From contig NC_088778.1 of NCBI RefSeq assembly GCF_954871325.1, positions 13,543,666 to 13,607,665 of the forward strand: 64,000 nucleotides of DNA, written 5' to 3'. The first letter of the stretch is position 1. The number at the start of each line of letters is the position of its first letter. Shown here in pieces: positions 10,325 to 25,300 of this stretch. Made by a program: the position numbers and the translations under genes. Source of the stretch: Gordionus sp. m RMFG-2023 (taxonomy: Eukaryota > Nematomorpha > Gordioida > Chordodea > Parachordodidae). The notes beneath the pieces are model-generated. The model saw nothing but the letters and a program-made list of their open reading frames with translations, had not been told where the DNA came from and made no database searches.

Positions 10325-13300
10325 GTAAGAAGATTAAATATGAAATATTTGATTTGATTATTACTTTTACATGTTATTTTATAACTTGCTTAACATAAAA
10401 TATTTCTCTAAAATTAAATTCAATCAAGGCATCAACAATATCAATCTAACGCAAATAGATCTTTTAACAATCAATCAAACATGTCTAATGCTAATATGGC
10501 CAATTCTGGTGGTATGGGAGGCAATAAAAACACAAGCGTAAATGGTAAATTTTCGTTTAAGATATAAAGTTGTTATTTCAAGTTTATGATGTGACTAATA
10601 AAAATTCTTTCCATATCTGCAAGCCTAAAATAAGTCAGAAACCGACAGAGTTAGCTACCCATTTTAAAGTTCAGCCCAATTTATTTTAGTCCATGTTTGA
10701 TTATTTCTTATCTTATTCACTAGTAATTTGCCGAATCTCTAATAAATTGAGCATATAAAGTAAAAACAATAACTTGGTATTGATTGATATGAAGATAATA
10801 GCTATTTAATTGTAAAAAAATTTTAACTTGAAAAGAAATCACGAATTTCAAGGAAAATTAAAATCTCAAATTTAGGTTAATAATTCAAAATTCAATATTT
10901 TTAAGAAAACCGGTTCAAAATATTTATAACAGTTCGGTTCGCTCTTTTTATTTCTTTAGAACCGTCCGGTTACGGTTCAGAAAATTATGATGGTTCATAT
11001 CGGTTTCGCGGTTCGGTTTGAAGCCCTGGCTAAAATAAGGATAGATATGCCCGCCTGATTAAGTCTCCATGATTCTATTCCAAATATTTAAAAATATATC
11101 AAACAAAATAATAATTTATCATATATTATGCTTATGCATGATATTTTAATAGAAAATAAAATTATAGGCCCAAGTGAAGTATAACCATAAAAAGATTTAA
11201 ACATTAAAAATTCGAAAAAGGCCTGTCTTTAAACGGTTAACGGTTTAAATAGTATTTGATTCCTACCACCGGTCTATGAACTTTGAACCGGCCCATAATC
11301 TATAATATATCAACTTATGCTATTAGTATTCGAGATCTGCAAATCATGGCCTGGCCCGAGGTCTATTTAAAAAATAATAATTTCGGTTATGGCTGGATCA
11401 TGCCTAATATTTAAAAAAAATTCGGGTCCGGTCAGGCTTAAAATTTGTATATGATATAACATTTTATTAAATAAATTAATAAATTTTAAAATTTTTGTAA
11501 AAAACAAGGATCTATTTTTTATTTGTTCTATATTTAAATAAATTCGGGCTTGGCCAGGCGGACAAATAATAAAATTTGTTTAGGATCGGACCTGGTTGGG
11601 CACATTTTTTTAAAAAAAAATTGGGCTAGGCCGGGCTTGGGAAATTAAGCACGATGCAGATCACACATTACATGACTTAGAACCCTGCAAATTCTATTTT
11701 TTTGAGATTGAGCCCAGTTCGAAATTATTATTTTGAACTCTAGCTCTGCCCAGCCCTTATTTAAAAAAAATAACCATTTTAGTTAAATAAAATAGAAAAC
11801 CACTAATTGCTCTATACTAATTCTATAGAAATTCTAATTATCGTTTTTTTAAGGGTTTCTTTTTTATTTTTTAAAATCGGTTTTTAAGCCTGGATTTTGA
11901 TCCGGGTTTTCCCTAGTATTAACCTGATTTCATGCTGTCATGCCTCTTATGTGATTTATCAGACCTTGTCGATACCTCGATATAAAAATCTATATTGCAG
12001 TCAAACGAGGGATCTTAGGTGAAAATTTGCGAGTCTAAGCCAAGCTATTAAACCCTCAATAAACAATTTTTTTTCAGTATAACAAATAATTAACTAAATT
12101 TAAACCTAACCATTAGCCGGCCAAGGTTATCAAAGGCATCAACAAAGGCACCACCAAAAGTTTTTCCGGTTTGCCACAAAATCAGCCGTTCCAGTCAAAA
12201 TTCATCGGGAATCTTCTGTTAGAATAAAACCAGATTGGAACGTGATCGAAGAACTGGATTTTCAAGACCTTAATAAAATGGCCCTACCTAACATGGACAA
12301 GCCTACGGATATGTAAATTATAATATTATTTAGTACATCAACCAAAAAAATGTGAAAGAGTTTCTTGAAAGTGATTGATATTCACCTTAATTGACTTTTT
12401 AGAATAATTTTAAGGAGTTTGATAATCCTGGTTGATATCACCAACTTCGAGATAAATCAATACATCTTTCAATAATATAATCTAACAATTTTTGAAATGT
12501 CAAATGCATTATCGCCCTATTGTTCTAACTTAAAATTGCTACTTTTTAAAATAAAATTTTTTTAATATATTGCGCCATCATGCAGTTATATTTATATATA
12601 TATGTTATATAAAGGACATCAAACTTAATTAAACAATTATTGTATTATAAAAAAATAATAATATAACAAATAAAAAGTCAAGACTCTTATTTTTAAAATC
12701 AATTGAGCCTTATTGATTAGTATTTTATATTCAAATGTCTTCATTAAAAACTTACTTGATAATTTAAATATTTATATATATAATATGATACATTGTTTAA
12801 TTTTATTATTCCAAAAGCGCATTTTACAATTCTTGCTAGCTCTTGATAGAATGAATAAATTTTTTTAATTCATATATTAATAATTTTATAAAATATTTAG
12901 TAAGCTTTGCTATAAATTTTATGGCTCAATCATCGAAATGCTACATTTATAGTAAATATAGTTTTCCTTTTTAAGGGTCAGGTGGGGAGAGATCTTTGTG
13001 AATTATTAAGGCGCGTATCCAGCGGGGAGGGGGCTAGAAATGATTCCTAGCGAATTTTTTTTAAAAAATATGAAAAAGCTTAGGCGCATAGCCAGAGATA
13101 GGGGAGAAATCCCCCGTCCCATAGCAAGAATTTTTGAAAAAATATAAAAGGGTTTCATGAGTTGTGAATTGCAAAGCTTTCTATTTCAAATAGGTTATAT
13201 TCTTTTAAATATGAGCAAAAAGTTATAATTAATTTAAATATTTATTTCCTGTATATTAATATTTTATCTTAGAAAAATTTAAAGTTTAGTTTCTTACATT

Positions 13301-16300
13301 TTTTGACCCTCAAACAATTATGGATTAAGAAAATTTTATCAACCAAAAAAAATCTATTTTATTTATTTTAACTAATAACTATGATTAAAAGATTTCTAGA
13401 AAGTATGAAATGTTCAGAATCCAAATAGACAGAATTTGCTGAATATAATTATTACTGAGATTTCTTGTGCTACAGGAAAAAAGAAACTGAAAAAAAAGCC
13501 TTCACGACAAGTGATCGCCTATTTTGTATGCCCTTGGAGAAATATCAGAATAACCTGAAACGCATTTTTCATCTGAAGCTGATACATTATAGATTTAATA
13601 TGACTGCCAATTTTTTTTGGAATGTATTAATAAATTAATTAACAATAATTCTATGCATTATTTATCTAAGAAATGGATTTGACTGAAGTTATGAGAATTG
13701 CGAATATTATTATATTATCAACCAGGAATTTCTCGAGATTTATTTGATTGATTAGGTATTTGATAAATATTAACGTGGATTCAATTGAGGATCATTATAA
13801 AATAACTATTTTTATCCCACTTTTGAATTTAATTTTGACTCAAATCAATGACCGATTTGATATTTATCAAATGACTATCCAATCTCATAACTCCCTCTGC
13901 TGAGGATATATCAAATTTTGATATTGAAAAATTAAATATTTAGATAAATTTTATTCAGAGGATATAAATATATCTGTAGGCCAATTAATTTCATAATTTA
14001 AATGGTATGAAAGATTCATTTTTGTAGATAATCCTCCAAGAAATACAGTAGAAATTGCATACTTTATATTTGATAAGTTTTCCAAATTAATTAAAATTAT
14101 TTTATATTTTGGCAAAGATACTAATTAGTACAAACACAAATGAGTGGACCTTTTCTTCATTACATACAATAAAAATCTATATTAAAAGTATGACTTCTTA
14201 AAATTGATTGAATAGACTAATTTTACTTATCGATCCCCAACAAAAAATAAATTATCAAAAAAAAAGATTAAATTTTTATGATGAACGATATTTTGATTAA
14301 CTTTTTAAATCATTATAAAATGTTTAATTTTATATGGTTATTGAGATTTTAAATACCAGTTTATATAACTATAATATTTATTAACCATATTATATTTCGC
14401 TGTTAATATTTTGTATTTTCCAATTTTTATTATTTGAGTTCGAAATTATCATATTTTCAAATATGTTTGGTTCTAATAAATTATATGAGGATTTGTTCTA
14501 ATAAATTTTTAATCCTCCAAAAAAAAATCATTTCAATATAAAAAATTATCCCCTCCCTTAGAAAATTCCTGGCTATGCGCCTGGAACTATTTTTAAAGCC
14601 AAAGCCAACTGAATTTTGGTTTATATTTGAGCACACAGACTTATTTTTTTAAATTTAGGCCAGTGCTCCACTCCAATTTATATTTAAAGCCCAAGCCCAG
14701 CTAGACCTTTAAGTTTTTAATCGAAAAAATATAAATTAAAACGAATTTTTTATATAGTTAAATAAATATAAAATTTACGAATGTAGTAATTTTTGCATTA
14801 AAAGATCAAATATTTTTTTAAAGGTCCAATCAGAGTTGTTGAACACTTATTTAAAAGTAACGCGCTACCGCTATTTGTCAAAAAAGTAGCGCGCTAAAAA
14901 ATGTAGCTCTAGCTACTTTTTATAAAAAAAATTTAGTAACAAATTTGTTTTATTTTTTGCTTATAATATAATTTTATAGTAAATAATATATATAAATAAC
15001 ATTTATAAATATTGTAGTTAGTTTTGATTATAAAAAAATTTATGTAATAAAAATAAATATTTATGGTAATATTCATTTTTTTATTTATTTTGTTGCATTT
15101 TAATAATAAAATCATTTCAATATTATCATCACCAAGTCTAGAGCGACGATCAGAAAGTATAAGTTTCGCCTTACTAAATAATCTCTCAACACTAGCACTT
15201 AAGGGCAAGGCAATATTTAATTTTATATACATATTTTTAATATAAGAAAAATTATCAAAATACTCATTTGAAAAAATCGCGTCGAAGGGATTTTCTATTA
15301 TATTTTTATTTCAAAAAAAATTATCAGTGGAAGTCATTTTTGGGGTTGTAACTAGGCCATTTTTGTTTGGTATGCTACTATCCAACTTTACCATGAGCCT
15401 ATTACTTTGATCTTTAACATCATCGGAATTGATATATGGCCAGTTTAGTTTTAATTTGAGATGAATCATTGCAGCTAATACATTATCATCATTATATAGG
15501 TTGGGGAATCTAAAATTTACAAAAATAGTGTATTTAAAATATATCTTAATCATAAAATTTTATAAATTTTTAGCTTATTAACTTTAAGTTAGAATAAATT
15601 ATTCAGAAATAAAAACAATATAAATTTTATTTACCTTCCCTCAATGCCTTTTAACATAGAATCTACTAGGGGCTGGCATAAGATTAGATTATTCAATCTG
15701 TAATTTTGTAATTAGGCTTAAAGTGGGAACATAATACCCCATCATCTCCATATTATCCCCATCTTTCAAAATTTAAGGAAAGAACCACATCACATATTAA
15801 TCCAATGATATGAAATTGAATAATTATTAATTAGAATTACTTCTGTATACACATTTATAAATGATTAATATATTGAATTTCAACATGATCACAGAGAAAA
15901 TTTATTTCTAATCTTCTTTCATCCAGAAAAAAATGCCATTAATTTGCGTGGTATACTAAGTTCCATCTAGTAGTTAGGAGTTAATAAATACCTGCCTAGT
16001 TTTTTTCTAAAATATGTCTGAGCATTTAGAAGATTTGTTCTGCTTATTTCATAGAGTTGATGCCCTTTTAAAATCTTCATTTTTTAGGGCTCCTTCAGCA
16101 TCCACTGTTGCTAACAAATTTAGATTATGCCCTGAGCATCTCTGATAACTAGGCATTAGAGCATTTTTCATCACTTTAAAGTTATCTGCTATCTTATTCA
16201 TTAGTGTCTGGCTACATAAAATTGTTTTACCAGGGGATAGTTTTAATCATCATGGTAAATGATGTATATCAATCAAGGATGAACTGTATCAATTATAAAA

Positions 16301-19300
16301 TCAATAATTTTTTCAGCCTGTTTCTAAGAAATATGCATGTGCATTATTAATCAACTTGGTTGGAATTGAATTGGTCTTTGGATGTAAAGTCGCCTATACG
16401 AAAATTATTTAGATGTTTTTCTATTTCTTTAAAACTGTTGGCATGAACATTTTTATAAAAATAAATACTATTAGAATTTAAAAATGACAATTACCATTAG
16501 GTGTTTTTTGAGGTTATAACTACTGGATTGATTTGAGGATATATTTTTACATTTTAAACAAATAAATTTGTAGCTGGTTTTGGTTTTTATATTAATTTCA
16601 AAATATTTTTCAAATTTTGGAAATGGGAAATGTGTATTGTTATTAAGAACATTTCCTTCCCGGGTCTCTTCCATATCATTAATATCATCGTCTGACTGAT
16701 TTTCAACGATTTGGATATCCATTTGCGATGACATTTTAAATAATTTACACGTGAATTAGGTTTATAATACAAATTGAAAATATAAATTACAAATTGAAAA
16801 TATATTTCAATTTCAATAATAAATCATAAAAATTATCATTAATTATGATATTATATTTAAATTTTCATGTTTTTAGTTATATTAATTATATTTTTAAAAA
16901 GTAGCTAAGTAGCGTTAACTTAACTAATTTCAAAAAAAGAGCGCGTTAAAAAAATAAATAATTTTAAAAAAAGTAACGCGCTATTAGCTATAGTTACCAA
17001 AAAAGATAGCGCGCTACAAGTAGCTCGCTACTTTAACAACTCTGGGTCTAATATACCTTTTCAAACTTTGTGTCCTTTTTGCAATGGCACAATGTCCTAT
17101 AAAAGTTTAAGTTTTTACGTAAGATTTTAATATACTTATACTATTGTTTTAAAATTTCCATTCACTACGTCTATTATATAAAGAAAATCTTGCGGAGCCA
17201 TTGAATATTTTGACAAGGTGTATGATAGATGTAGCACAAAGAATGCTAAAAGTTTGATGAAAAGTAATCGAATTTCCCGGCAAGTCTCTACCTGTAATGA
17301 TTTAACCATTAGAGAAGTATTTTTTTTGTTTATGAATGATTTTATATTTTAAGGTTTTGTTTAATTGATTAGATATTCTTCTGGGCATTTATTAATTAAA
17401 TCATAATTAAAATTTCGATGAACAAAAAAGTGTATCTAAGTTGTAACCTCTATAATTAATGTTTTTCTTTATTATAATTCTTCACATTCAAAACAATCTT
17501 GGATTTATGTACGTTTAAAAAAAGGAACATTTTTAGATAAATTATTATAAATTTATTGAGTATGGGACTAATATATAGATAAAAAGAGGAAAAATTAAGG
17601 GAAATGATGGAAATTATAAATAAAACTAGTAGATAGCCCGTCAAAAATGACGGGGAATGAGAATTTTCTTCTTACCTTTATGATAGTTGTCACCTGTTAT
17701 TTGAAAATAATATCCAATTTTTATTCTTTTTACCCCCTTCCCCTTCAAGCCAGGTTAAATTTATCAAAACTAAGTGTAAATACTATGGTTAAAAATAAAT
17801 TTAAAGCTTTTACTTGATAATACCAATATTATTTGTTAAATCTTACTGATCATTTATATATACCTAATATTTTATATTAAAAAAAATTCCCAGGCAAAGT
17901 AAAAGCCATAATAATTTTAAGAAATTCTTCCAAGCACAATGAAAGATCATAATAATTTTGGTAGTTTAGAACTGAAATAAAACATTTAAATAATTATAAT
18001 GAATTTAGAAATACAATCAAAATCAGATTTTCATGGGCCTTGGTTTTTTGATCAGGCCGAGCCCAGGCTTGCAAAAAAATTTGTTTTAGGCCAATGTCTG
18101 ACCCATAGTTAATAATAGAAAAAATTCTCAAGCCTCCAAGCTCATAATAATTTTGAAAATTTTTCCCCAAGCCCATATAATTTATAAAAATATTTTCCAA
18201 GCCCAGCCCTACCTATAATAATTTAATAAGAAATTTTTCTCAAGCCTGGCCAACCCATAGTAATTTTCAAAATTTATTGGGAAAATTTTTCAAACTGGTT
18301 AGCTACTGGTATTTATATGAAATTCATGAATACATATTAAAGTACCATGCTGAAAATATGTTTATCCTAATTTAAATTTTAAACAAACCACCACTTTCAA
18401 ATGATTTATTGCTTAGTTATAAAATATAAACTTAAATTTAAGACATTGTTATTAAATTACAATAGAAAAAATAAAAAGATATTCTAAGTTAACAAATAAT
18501 AGGAGGTAAATTTCAACCATAGTCAAATTATATATAAGTAAAACAAAAAGGTTACACATTTAATCAAAAATGTTATAATAAGTTATGAATAACATACATT
18601 CTACAATTATGAAGTTATGAGAAAATATACAACACTATGGAATGCATGTAGAAAGACCAAATTTTCAGAAAAGATAAGAGAGATGCAAATATTTACTTAT
18701 GCATAAAAATTACCTAATTAAAAGATATATAGTTGTATAAAAGTCAACAAATATTAGGAGGTTAACTTCAATCATAGTCAAATTATATATAAGTAAAACA
18801 AAAAGGTTATACATTTAATCAAAAATGTTATAATAAATTATGAATAACATACATTCTACAATTATGAAGTTATGAGTAAATATACAACACTATGGTATGC
18901 ATGTAGAAAGGCCAAATTTTCAGAAAAGATAAGAGCGATGAAAGATATATATAGTTAAATAAATTATTGCTATCAGCTAAACCAAGCAATTGGTTTAAAA
19001 GATCTAATTTTGCAGGACTATTTATTTTTATGTGCTTACAGCCAAGGCAGTTTAGAAATCCATGTTTCTCAAAATATTCTTGTGCAATCTAAAATGTTTG
19101 ATTTGCTAACTCTAAAATAATTAAAAATTATTTATTTATATTAAAAATTTACTTTGATATAAACTACCATTTCTGAAAGTGCCACCATCATATTTTATAT
19201 ATAAATTTGTAATTGCTATCAGCTAAACCAAGCAATAGATTTAAAAGATCTATTATAATTGTAAAAGTGGCAGATTTTGCAGGACTTTTGATTTTTACGT

Positions 19301-22300
19301 GCTTAACATCTAATGAGCCAAGGCAGTTTGGAAATTCATGTTTCTCAAAATATTCTTGTGCAATCTAAAATGTTTGATTTTCTACTCTAAAATAGTTAAA
19401 AATTATTTATTAATATTAAAAATGTACTTTGATATAAACCACTATTTCTGAAAGTGCCATCATCACATCTTTATATTTAAATTTGTAATTGCTATCAGCT
19501 AAACCAAGCAATAGATTTAAAAGATCTATAATTGTAAAAATCGCCATATTACAAATCACATGGGAATTACTATTGGCTTAAAATTCCTAGGATTATTATC
19601 ATTGCACAAATATTTTTTAAAAGAACACTATTGGTTAAATTTGATTGACATTTTTTGAGGATTATTATAATAGATGTATACAGGGATTCGAATCCGAACC
19701 CGAAAAAGAAAACCCGAGTTTTTGGAAAAAATTTAAACCCGAACCGAACCTGTACCCCGTTTATAACATTTTCAAAACCCCGAACCTAACCTGGGAATTT
19801 TATTTGAACCCGGGTTCACTGTATTGTTTAAAATATATAAGATATTTGTATAATTGTAAATACAAATATTAATAATTTAATTGAGATTTTGTAATATTTT
19901 CAAATTTCCAATTAAGTGAAGTAGCGTTAATAAATTTTAATCAACTTAATTCATTTACGCCATTTTTAAATTTTTTTAAATTTATTCCTAAAGATTCCTA
20001 TTGGAGTGTTAATAAATTTTAAACAATTAAATTCATTTGCGCCTTTTGTTTTTAATTTATTCTCAAAGTTTATTAACTAGAGGAAAATGAACAAGTCAAA
20101 ATAAGAATTATTATATTGGATAATATTAATTTAAAGAAATACGTCTAAATAAAATTTTTAAAATTGATACATGACTATGCTTTTTAACTATATTTTGCCT
20201 ATAAATAAAATAAAAAATTTATTTTTTATACCAAATCTATGTCTAGCTTTTCAATTATGATTTAATTATTGATTTTATTTATCAACTCAAAAATTCTTAA
20301 ACCCGGAACCAAACCCCGGTTCAAAAATATATCCTTAAACCGAACCCGAATCGAACCCACCTGTATTTTTTAACCTTAAACCGAACCCGAACCTAACCCT
20401 GGCAAAAATTTTGCCGAGTTCGCATCCCTGTATGCATAAAAGAAAATTGTGTAAAATTTTATATGATTAGCATTGTATTTAAGGACTTTATATAGTGTAT
20501 ATAACTATAACAAATCTGTTGTTGAGAAAGAATATATTTTTTTAATTATTAATTTCCCTACTTTACTTTATAAAGCATAGAAATCAAAATAAGCCAAAAT
20601 TTTATAAATAATCTATTACTCGAATTATTATTTAAAATGTTATTATATTTATGGCTGATTAATAAAACAATTTGTTGAATAAATATAACCCATAACCACG
20701 AATAAGCTAACGAAAACAGAAGGCAACGTTTTTTTCACCGACACCATTTTAGCTACATTGATGTGCGCCACTAAATCTGTCTATTCTTGGGATATTATAG
20801 CCGAAAAAGTGAAAGGAAAAATATTTTTCGATAAAAGGGATACTCCAGAAGTTGGTAAATAAAGTATAGTGTGTATATATTTATTAATGGCATAACCACA
20901 TACCTGGAAATGGCTAAATCGTGATCATCACAATTAAATTAAATTTTAGCACCCAAAAGTTCTTTTTATTTAATTTTTTAATGATTTTTATGCCCGAGCA
21001 TAGGTTGAAAATTTGTTAAATTTTTAGTCACTTTGAGCTGACTAACAGGGAATGCCCACTACAAATGAGTGTTTTTTAAACAATTATTATTTTTTATTTA
21101 AAAATAATTAGACAAAACTTCATTTTAACGAAATATTTTGGAGGAGTTACAAATACATACATTAGAGTATTAATGTATATATTTTATAGTGGCATGGGAG
21201 TTTATGGGCCCTCCAAAATATTTATTTTAAAAAACTATAACTAAATAAGTATCTCGCTTTTAAATAATAAATTTTTAATACCCACTATTAAATTTAACAA
21301 TTTATATATCTAGTAGTAATTCAAAAAAAGCTATCAATTTTTCTTTCAATAAACAGCAGGAATTATGATGTAAAAAAAATATATTAAATATGATAAAACG
21401 TCTTTAAAAGAAATTTTTATTTGGAAACCAAATTTCAAGGTACTGATACATAATTTTTTTCGCCAAGCTAGACGAAATTAGGTTGGGGAGGGGGCGGGGT
21501 AGGAGGGAGTTCATTATCCTAATATTTGAATTGATAAATAAATATTTCAACAAGATTTAATAACGGTTAGTGAAACATCGTTTGACCCACCTATAGATGA
21601 CCCCGACAATATGAACTCTATGAAAAATTTAGCTATGGAAGCTACTTATATTAATCAAAATTTCACGCAGCAAGTTTTGAGGGTAAATATTCTTTCTATA
21701 AAACCGAAATCAAATTTTTGATAATCAATTTTTTGTTTTTTTGTAATAAACGATATCTAAATATATATTAACGAAAAAACCAGGGATCCGACCCGTAATA
21801 AATATCGGTTCAATTTCAGATAAAAATAATTGTTAAGGTAGACTCATATAAAATAATATCAGTTCAGTTTGGACCTTTAAAACCTGAATCGAATCTTTTG
21901 TCATACTAACTAGTTAGAATTATTTATAGGTTAGAATCAGATAATCGTAATAAATCATATTCTTTGTAACATCCTTTATTTCTTTATATATTTCCATTAT
22001 ATTGGCAAAATTATTAAATCAGTTTATTAAAAATAATATCCGCGAATTCTATAACAAAAGAACATGGGATTTTTAAAACTATACAAAAACAAAAACTATT
22101 TAGAAAAAAAATACATATTTATACAATATCCATATCTGACAATTATAAGATACAACAGTTATGAACACCACTTTTTAAGATTTTTTTATCATATTGATAA
22201 TACATAAAAAATTCCTAAATTATAAAATGAGATTTTATTTAATATAACTATTAGTAAAATAATTTTTTATATATAATTAAACTATTTTTAAGAATCTCTT

Positions 22301-25300
22301 CAATAAAATTATTTATATAAAATAAATTTATGGTTGAGAACACTTTATACTTAACTTGTAAAATAGCAATAACTATCCAATATTGCAACTGGTATCATTG
22401 TAATTGATTGACAATAATATTTTAAATATTGAATGGAAAAGGTTCAAATCGGTTCACAGGCTTGTTTATTGGAGGATCAGTTTTAGGTGGGGAAATTTTT
22501 ATCAGAGATACTAATAAAAAATTTAAAAAAATTAGATTTGAAAAGTTATGTATTTACTAAAAAATGGTATCTTATTATCTCCGAAAAGATTGTAAATTCC
22601 CCTAAACCGGTTAGTAAACAGGACCTGAACTATCAAAATTTTTGTCACCCGAACCTGAACTGAATCTTTAAAAATATATGTGAACCGGGTTGAACTTTTA
22701 ATTAACGGTTTTAATAATTACTATCAATTTTGATTTTTCGATATTTTTCTATTTAGTTATTGATATACCGAACCGATATTCATTACCGGATACCCAAGTT
22801 ATATCTTCTCAAATAAAAATGCTCAGGCGATTTTTATTTACAATGGCCATATTGAAAAATCTTATCAAATTTTGATAAATTGTTTTGTTATTAAAATTTG
22901 AATTTTATTGAAGGGGGATGACAGGTACAAAGGCGATTTTCCCCATCCTCTCGATCCTGACGTCGATGTAGAAGAGGGCGAATTAGTTCCTAAGTTATAT
23001 CGGTAAACTTTTTTTTTCCTTCAAATTATTTGCGTATGTATTAAATTTATTGCACAAAAAATATATTTTATCAAATGTGATTTAAATAAATAAAATTTAT
23101 TTTTGATAATTGCACCATTTTTGAAAAGAAACTACTTATTGGATTTTTCTTAAATATACTTTATTTAATATATATGATTTATGATAAAACTTCAATTGTG
23201 TTTTTTTTTCGCTTAAAATTTTGAGATAATTTTCTTGACGATCAACAAAATATAATATTTATTTAGATTTTTTTAAAAATTTTAAGTTTTGGGGAAAATT
23301 CTGCATAAGCTTTCCATAAAAATCTTTCTTTTATATCTTCAAAGATAAAAAAAAATCTTGAGCAGTTTATGAAACCCTGGATTGAAATTATCGAGTCAGA
23401 GTTAGCAAATTATAAATCATCGAAATATATCATTTATATATTTTTTAAAAAAGATCAAAATTTCATCGAATATTATTTAGCCCTTCAAATGATTATAATT
23501 AATTTAAATTTTCTAAAAAAAATTTAGCTATCGTAAGTGGGACTTAGGAAATAATGTAGTTCTTGTTGCCAGAACAGAAATCGACGCCGTTCAATTAGGT
23601 GCTGAAAATAACGATGTACAATTCCTGAATATCAAATGTCTTAACGAATGGGATTCTAGGGTAGTATAAAATATATATTTTTTTGCCGATTACTATTTCA
23701 TAAATATTCTTTCTCCAGAAGTTTTAAATGACAATATATTTTTAAATGGAAGTATTAAAAGAAATCATAAATCTCTAAAGTAACGCCACGACATTCCTGA
23801 GATATAATAAAAGTATTTCTAATTTATAACCGATTCGGTAACATAAAATTTTATCACAAAGATGAATAAATTTATTATTAATGTGATATAAATAAGGTTC
23901 TACTTATTGCCTTAAGAACCATCAAATTATTTGCTAACTGATTTAAAAAAATATATAATATATTTATGATATCTATTGAATTAGTAAAAAAATTAATGAA
24001 TTAAATATTATATACCATTTTTTTCAAGTATTGCAACGGTATGGATTGGAGGAGTAAAATTGATGCCCAAAAAACTTCCGTACTCGCTAACGAGTTGAAA
24101 AACAATGCCTGTAAATTGTCTAAATGGACCGCTTCTTCTATCTTATCGGGGGCCGACTTTATTAAATTAGGGTTATATAAATATTTATTTAATCATAAAA
24201 TATTTACAAGTATTCACTAAAGTTCTGGGTTCCCAATACTCTTCCACAAACACTTGCATTCCAAAGCTGTAGACAGTCATATTTTATAACATTCTTGTTT
24301 ACGAAAAATAAATTAACTTATTTATATATATTTTAAAAAAGGTTTGTGTCTCGATTATACCCTACTGATTCTACTAAACACGTGATTTTAAGTGTTCAGC
24401 AATTTAGACCTTCCGACTTATCGCAAAATATAAATCTCAATTTGGTAAACGCTTGGGGTATAGTTAGGTACATTATAGATAGGATTACTCAGCTTCCCGA
24501 CGGAAAATTTGTTATAATGAAGGATCCGAATAAGGTTGAACTTTATGATGACGTTAGAATAAAGCGACGCTTTTATTTATACGTAGTTTAAATTCGCTGG
24601 AAATATTAGATTTAGCATTTCTTTATAACATATCTTAGAAATAGACATACGAAAATCGGAATGAAATTATTTCTTATTTGTAATCATATGAATAATAAAA
24701 CCATTATTCAATTCGCAGATATTCGATCTGAAAATTAAATTTTTTAAAATAATTTCAATATAAATTTCATTAAATTTAAAAGAAAAGATCTATAAATGTG
24801 GTAATAAATAAAAAGTTCTATAAGGAATATACTGAAAACGGTTGAATAATGAAAAGGCAATTTGTTCACGAATAATTTTTTCCTTTATTTATATTGGATT
24901 CTAATTTCGAATCGAATAATTTATTTTCGATATATTTTGGGATTAAATGAAACTTTGTGATCAAATATATTTGTTTGTTTCTCTTAATATTAGGTATAAA
25001 ATCATGATTGCCCATTTAAATTTTGCCATCCAATGCTAAAATAATCAATATAAATAGATCTAGATTAGATTTTATATACTTCACATCACATTAAAAGTTT
25101 TTTTTTTACCAAACTATTTTTTAAAAACTAGTAATTTAAAAAAAATTTACCTCAAAAGCAATGTTTGAGATTATATTCGGTTCCATCAAAAGCCTTTTCA
25201 TCCGAAGAATCGGATCAGAGCGACGAATCTGATGAAGAAAATGGTCGAGGCATGGATAATGAAAAAGAACGAGGACAAGGTGAGGAAGATGGGGGTTTGG

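Noticed and set aside
15063-15245. 60-codon open stretch on +
   Set aside because: Exact antisense of the hAT dimerisation domain, which is on the minus strand.
24535-24591. Read-through of the eIF3d exon past 24534
   Set aside because: The frame stays open briefly, but the family sequence (RLYSVP...FSSEE) resumes only at 25159 after a valid acceptor.
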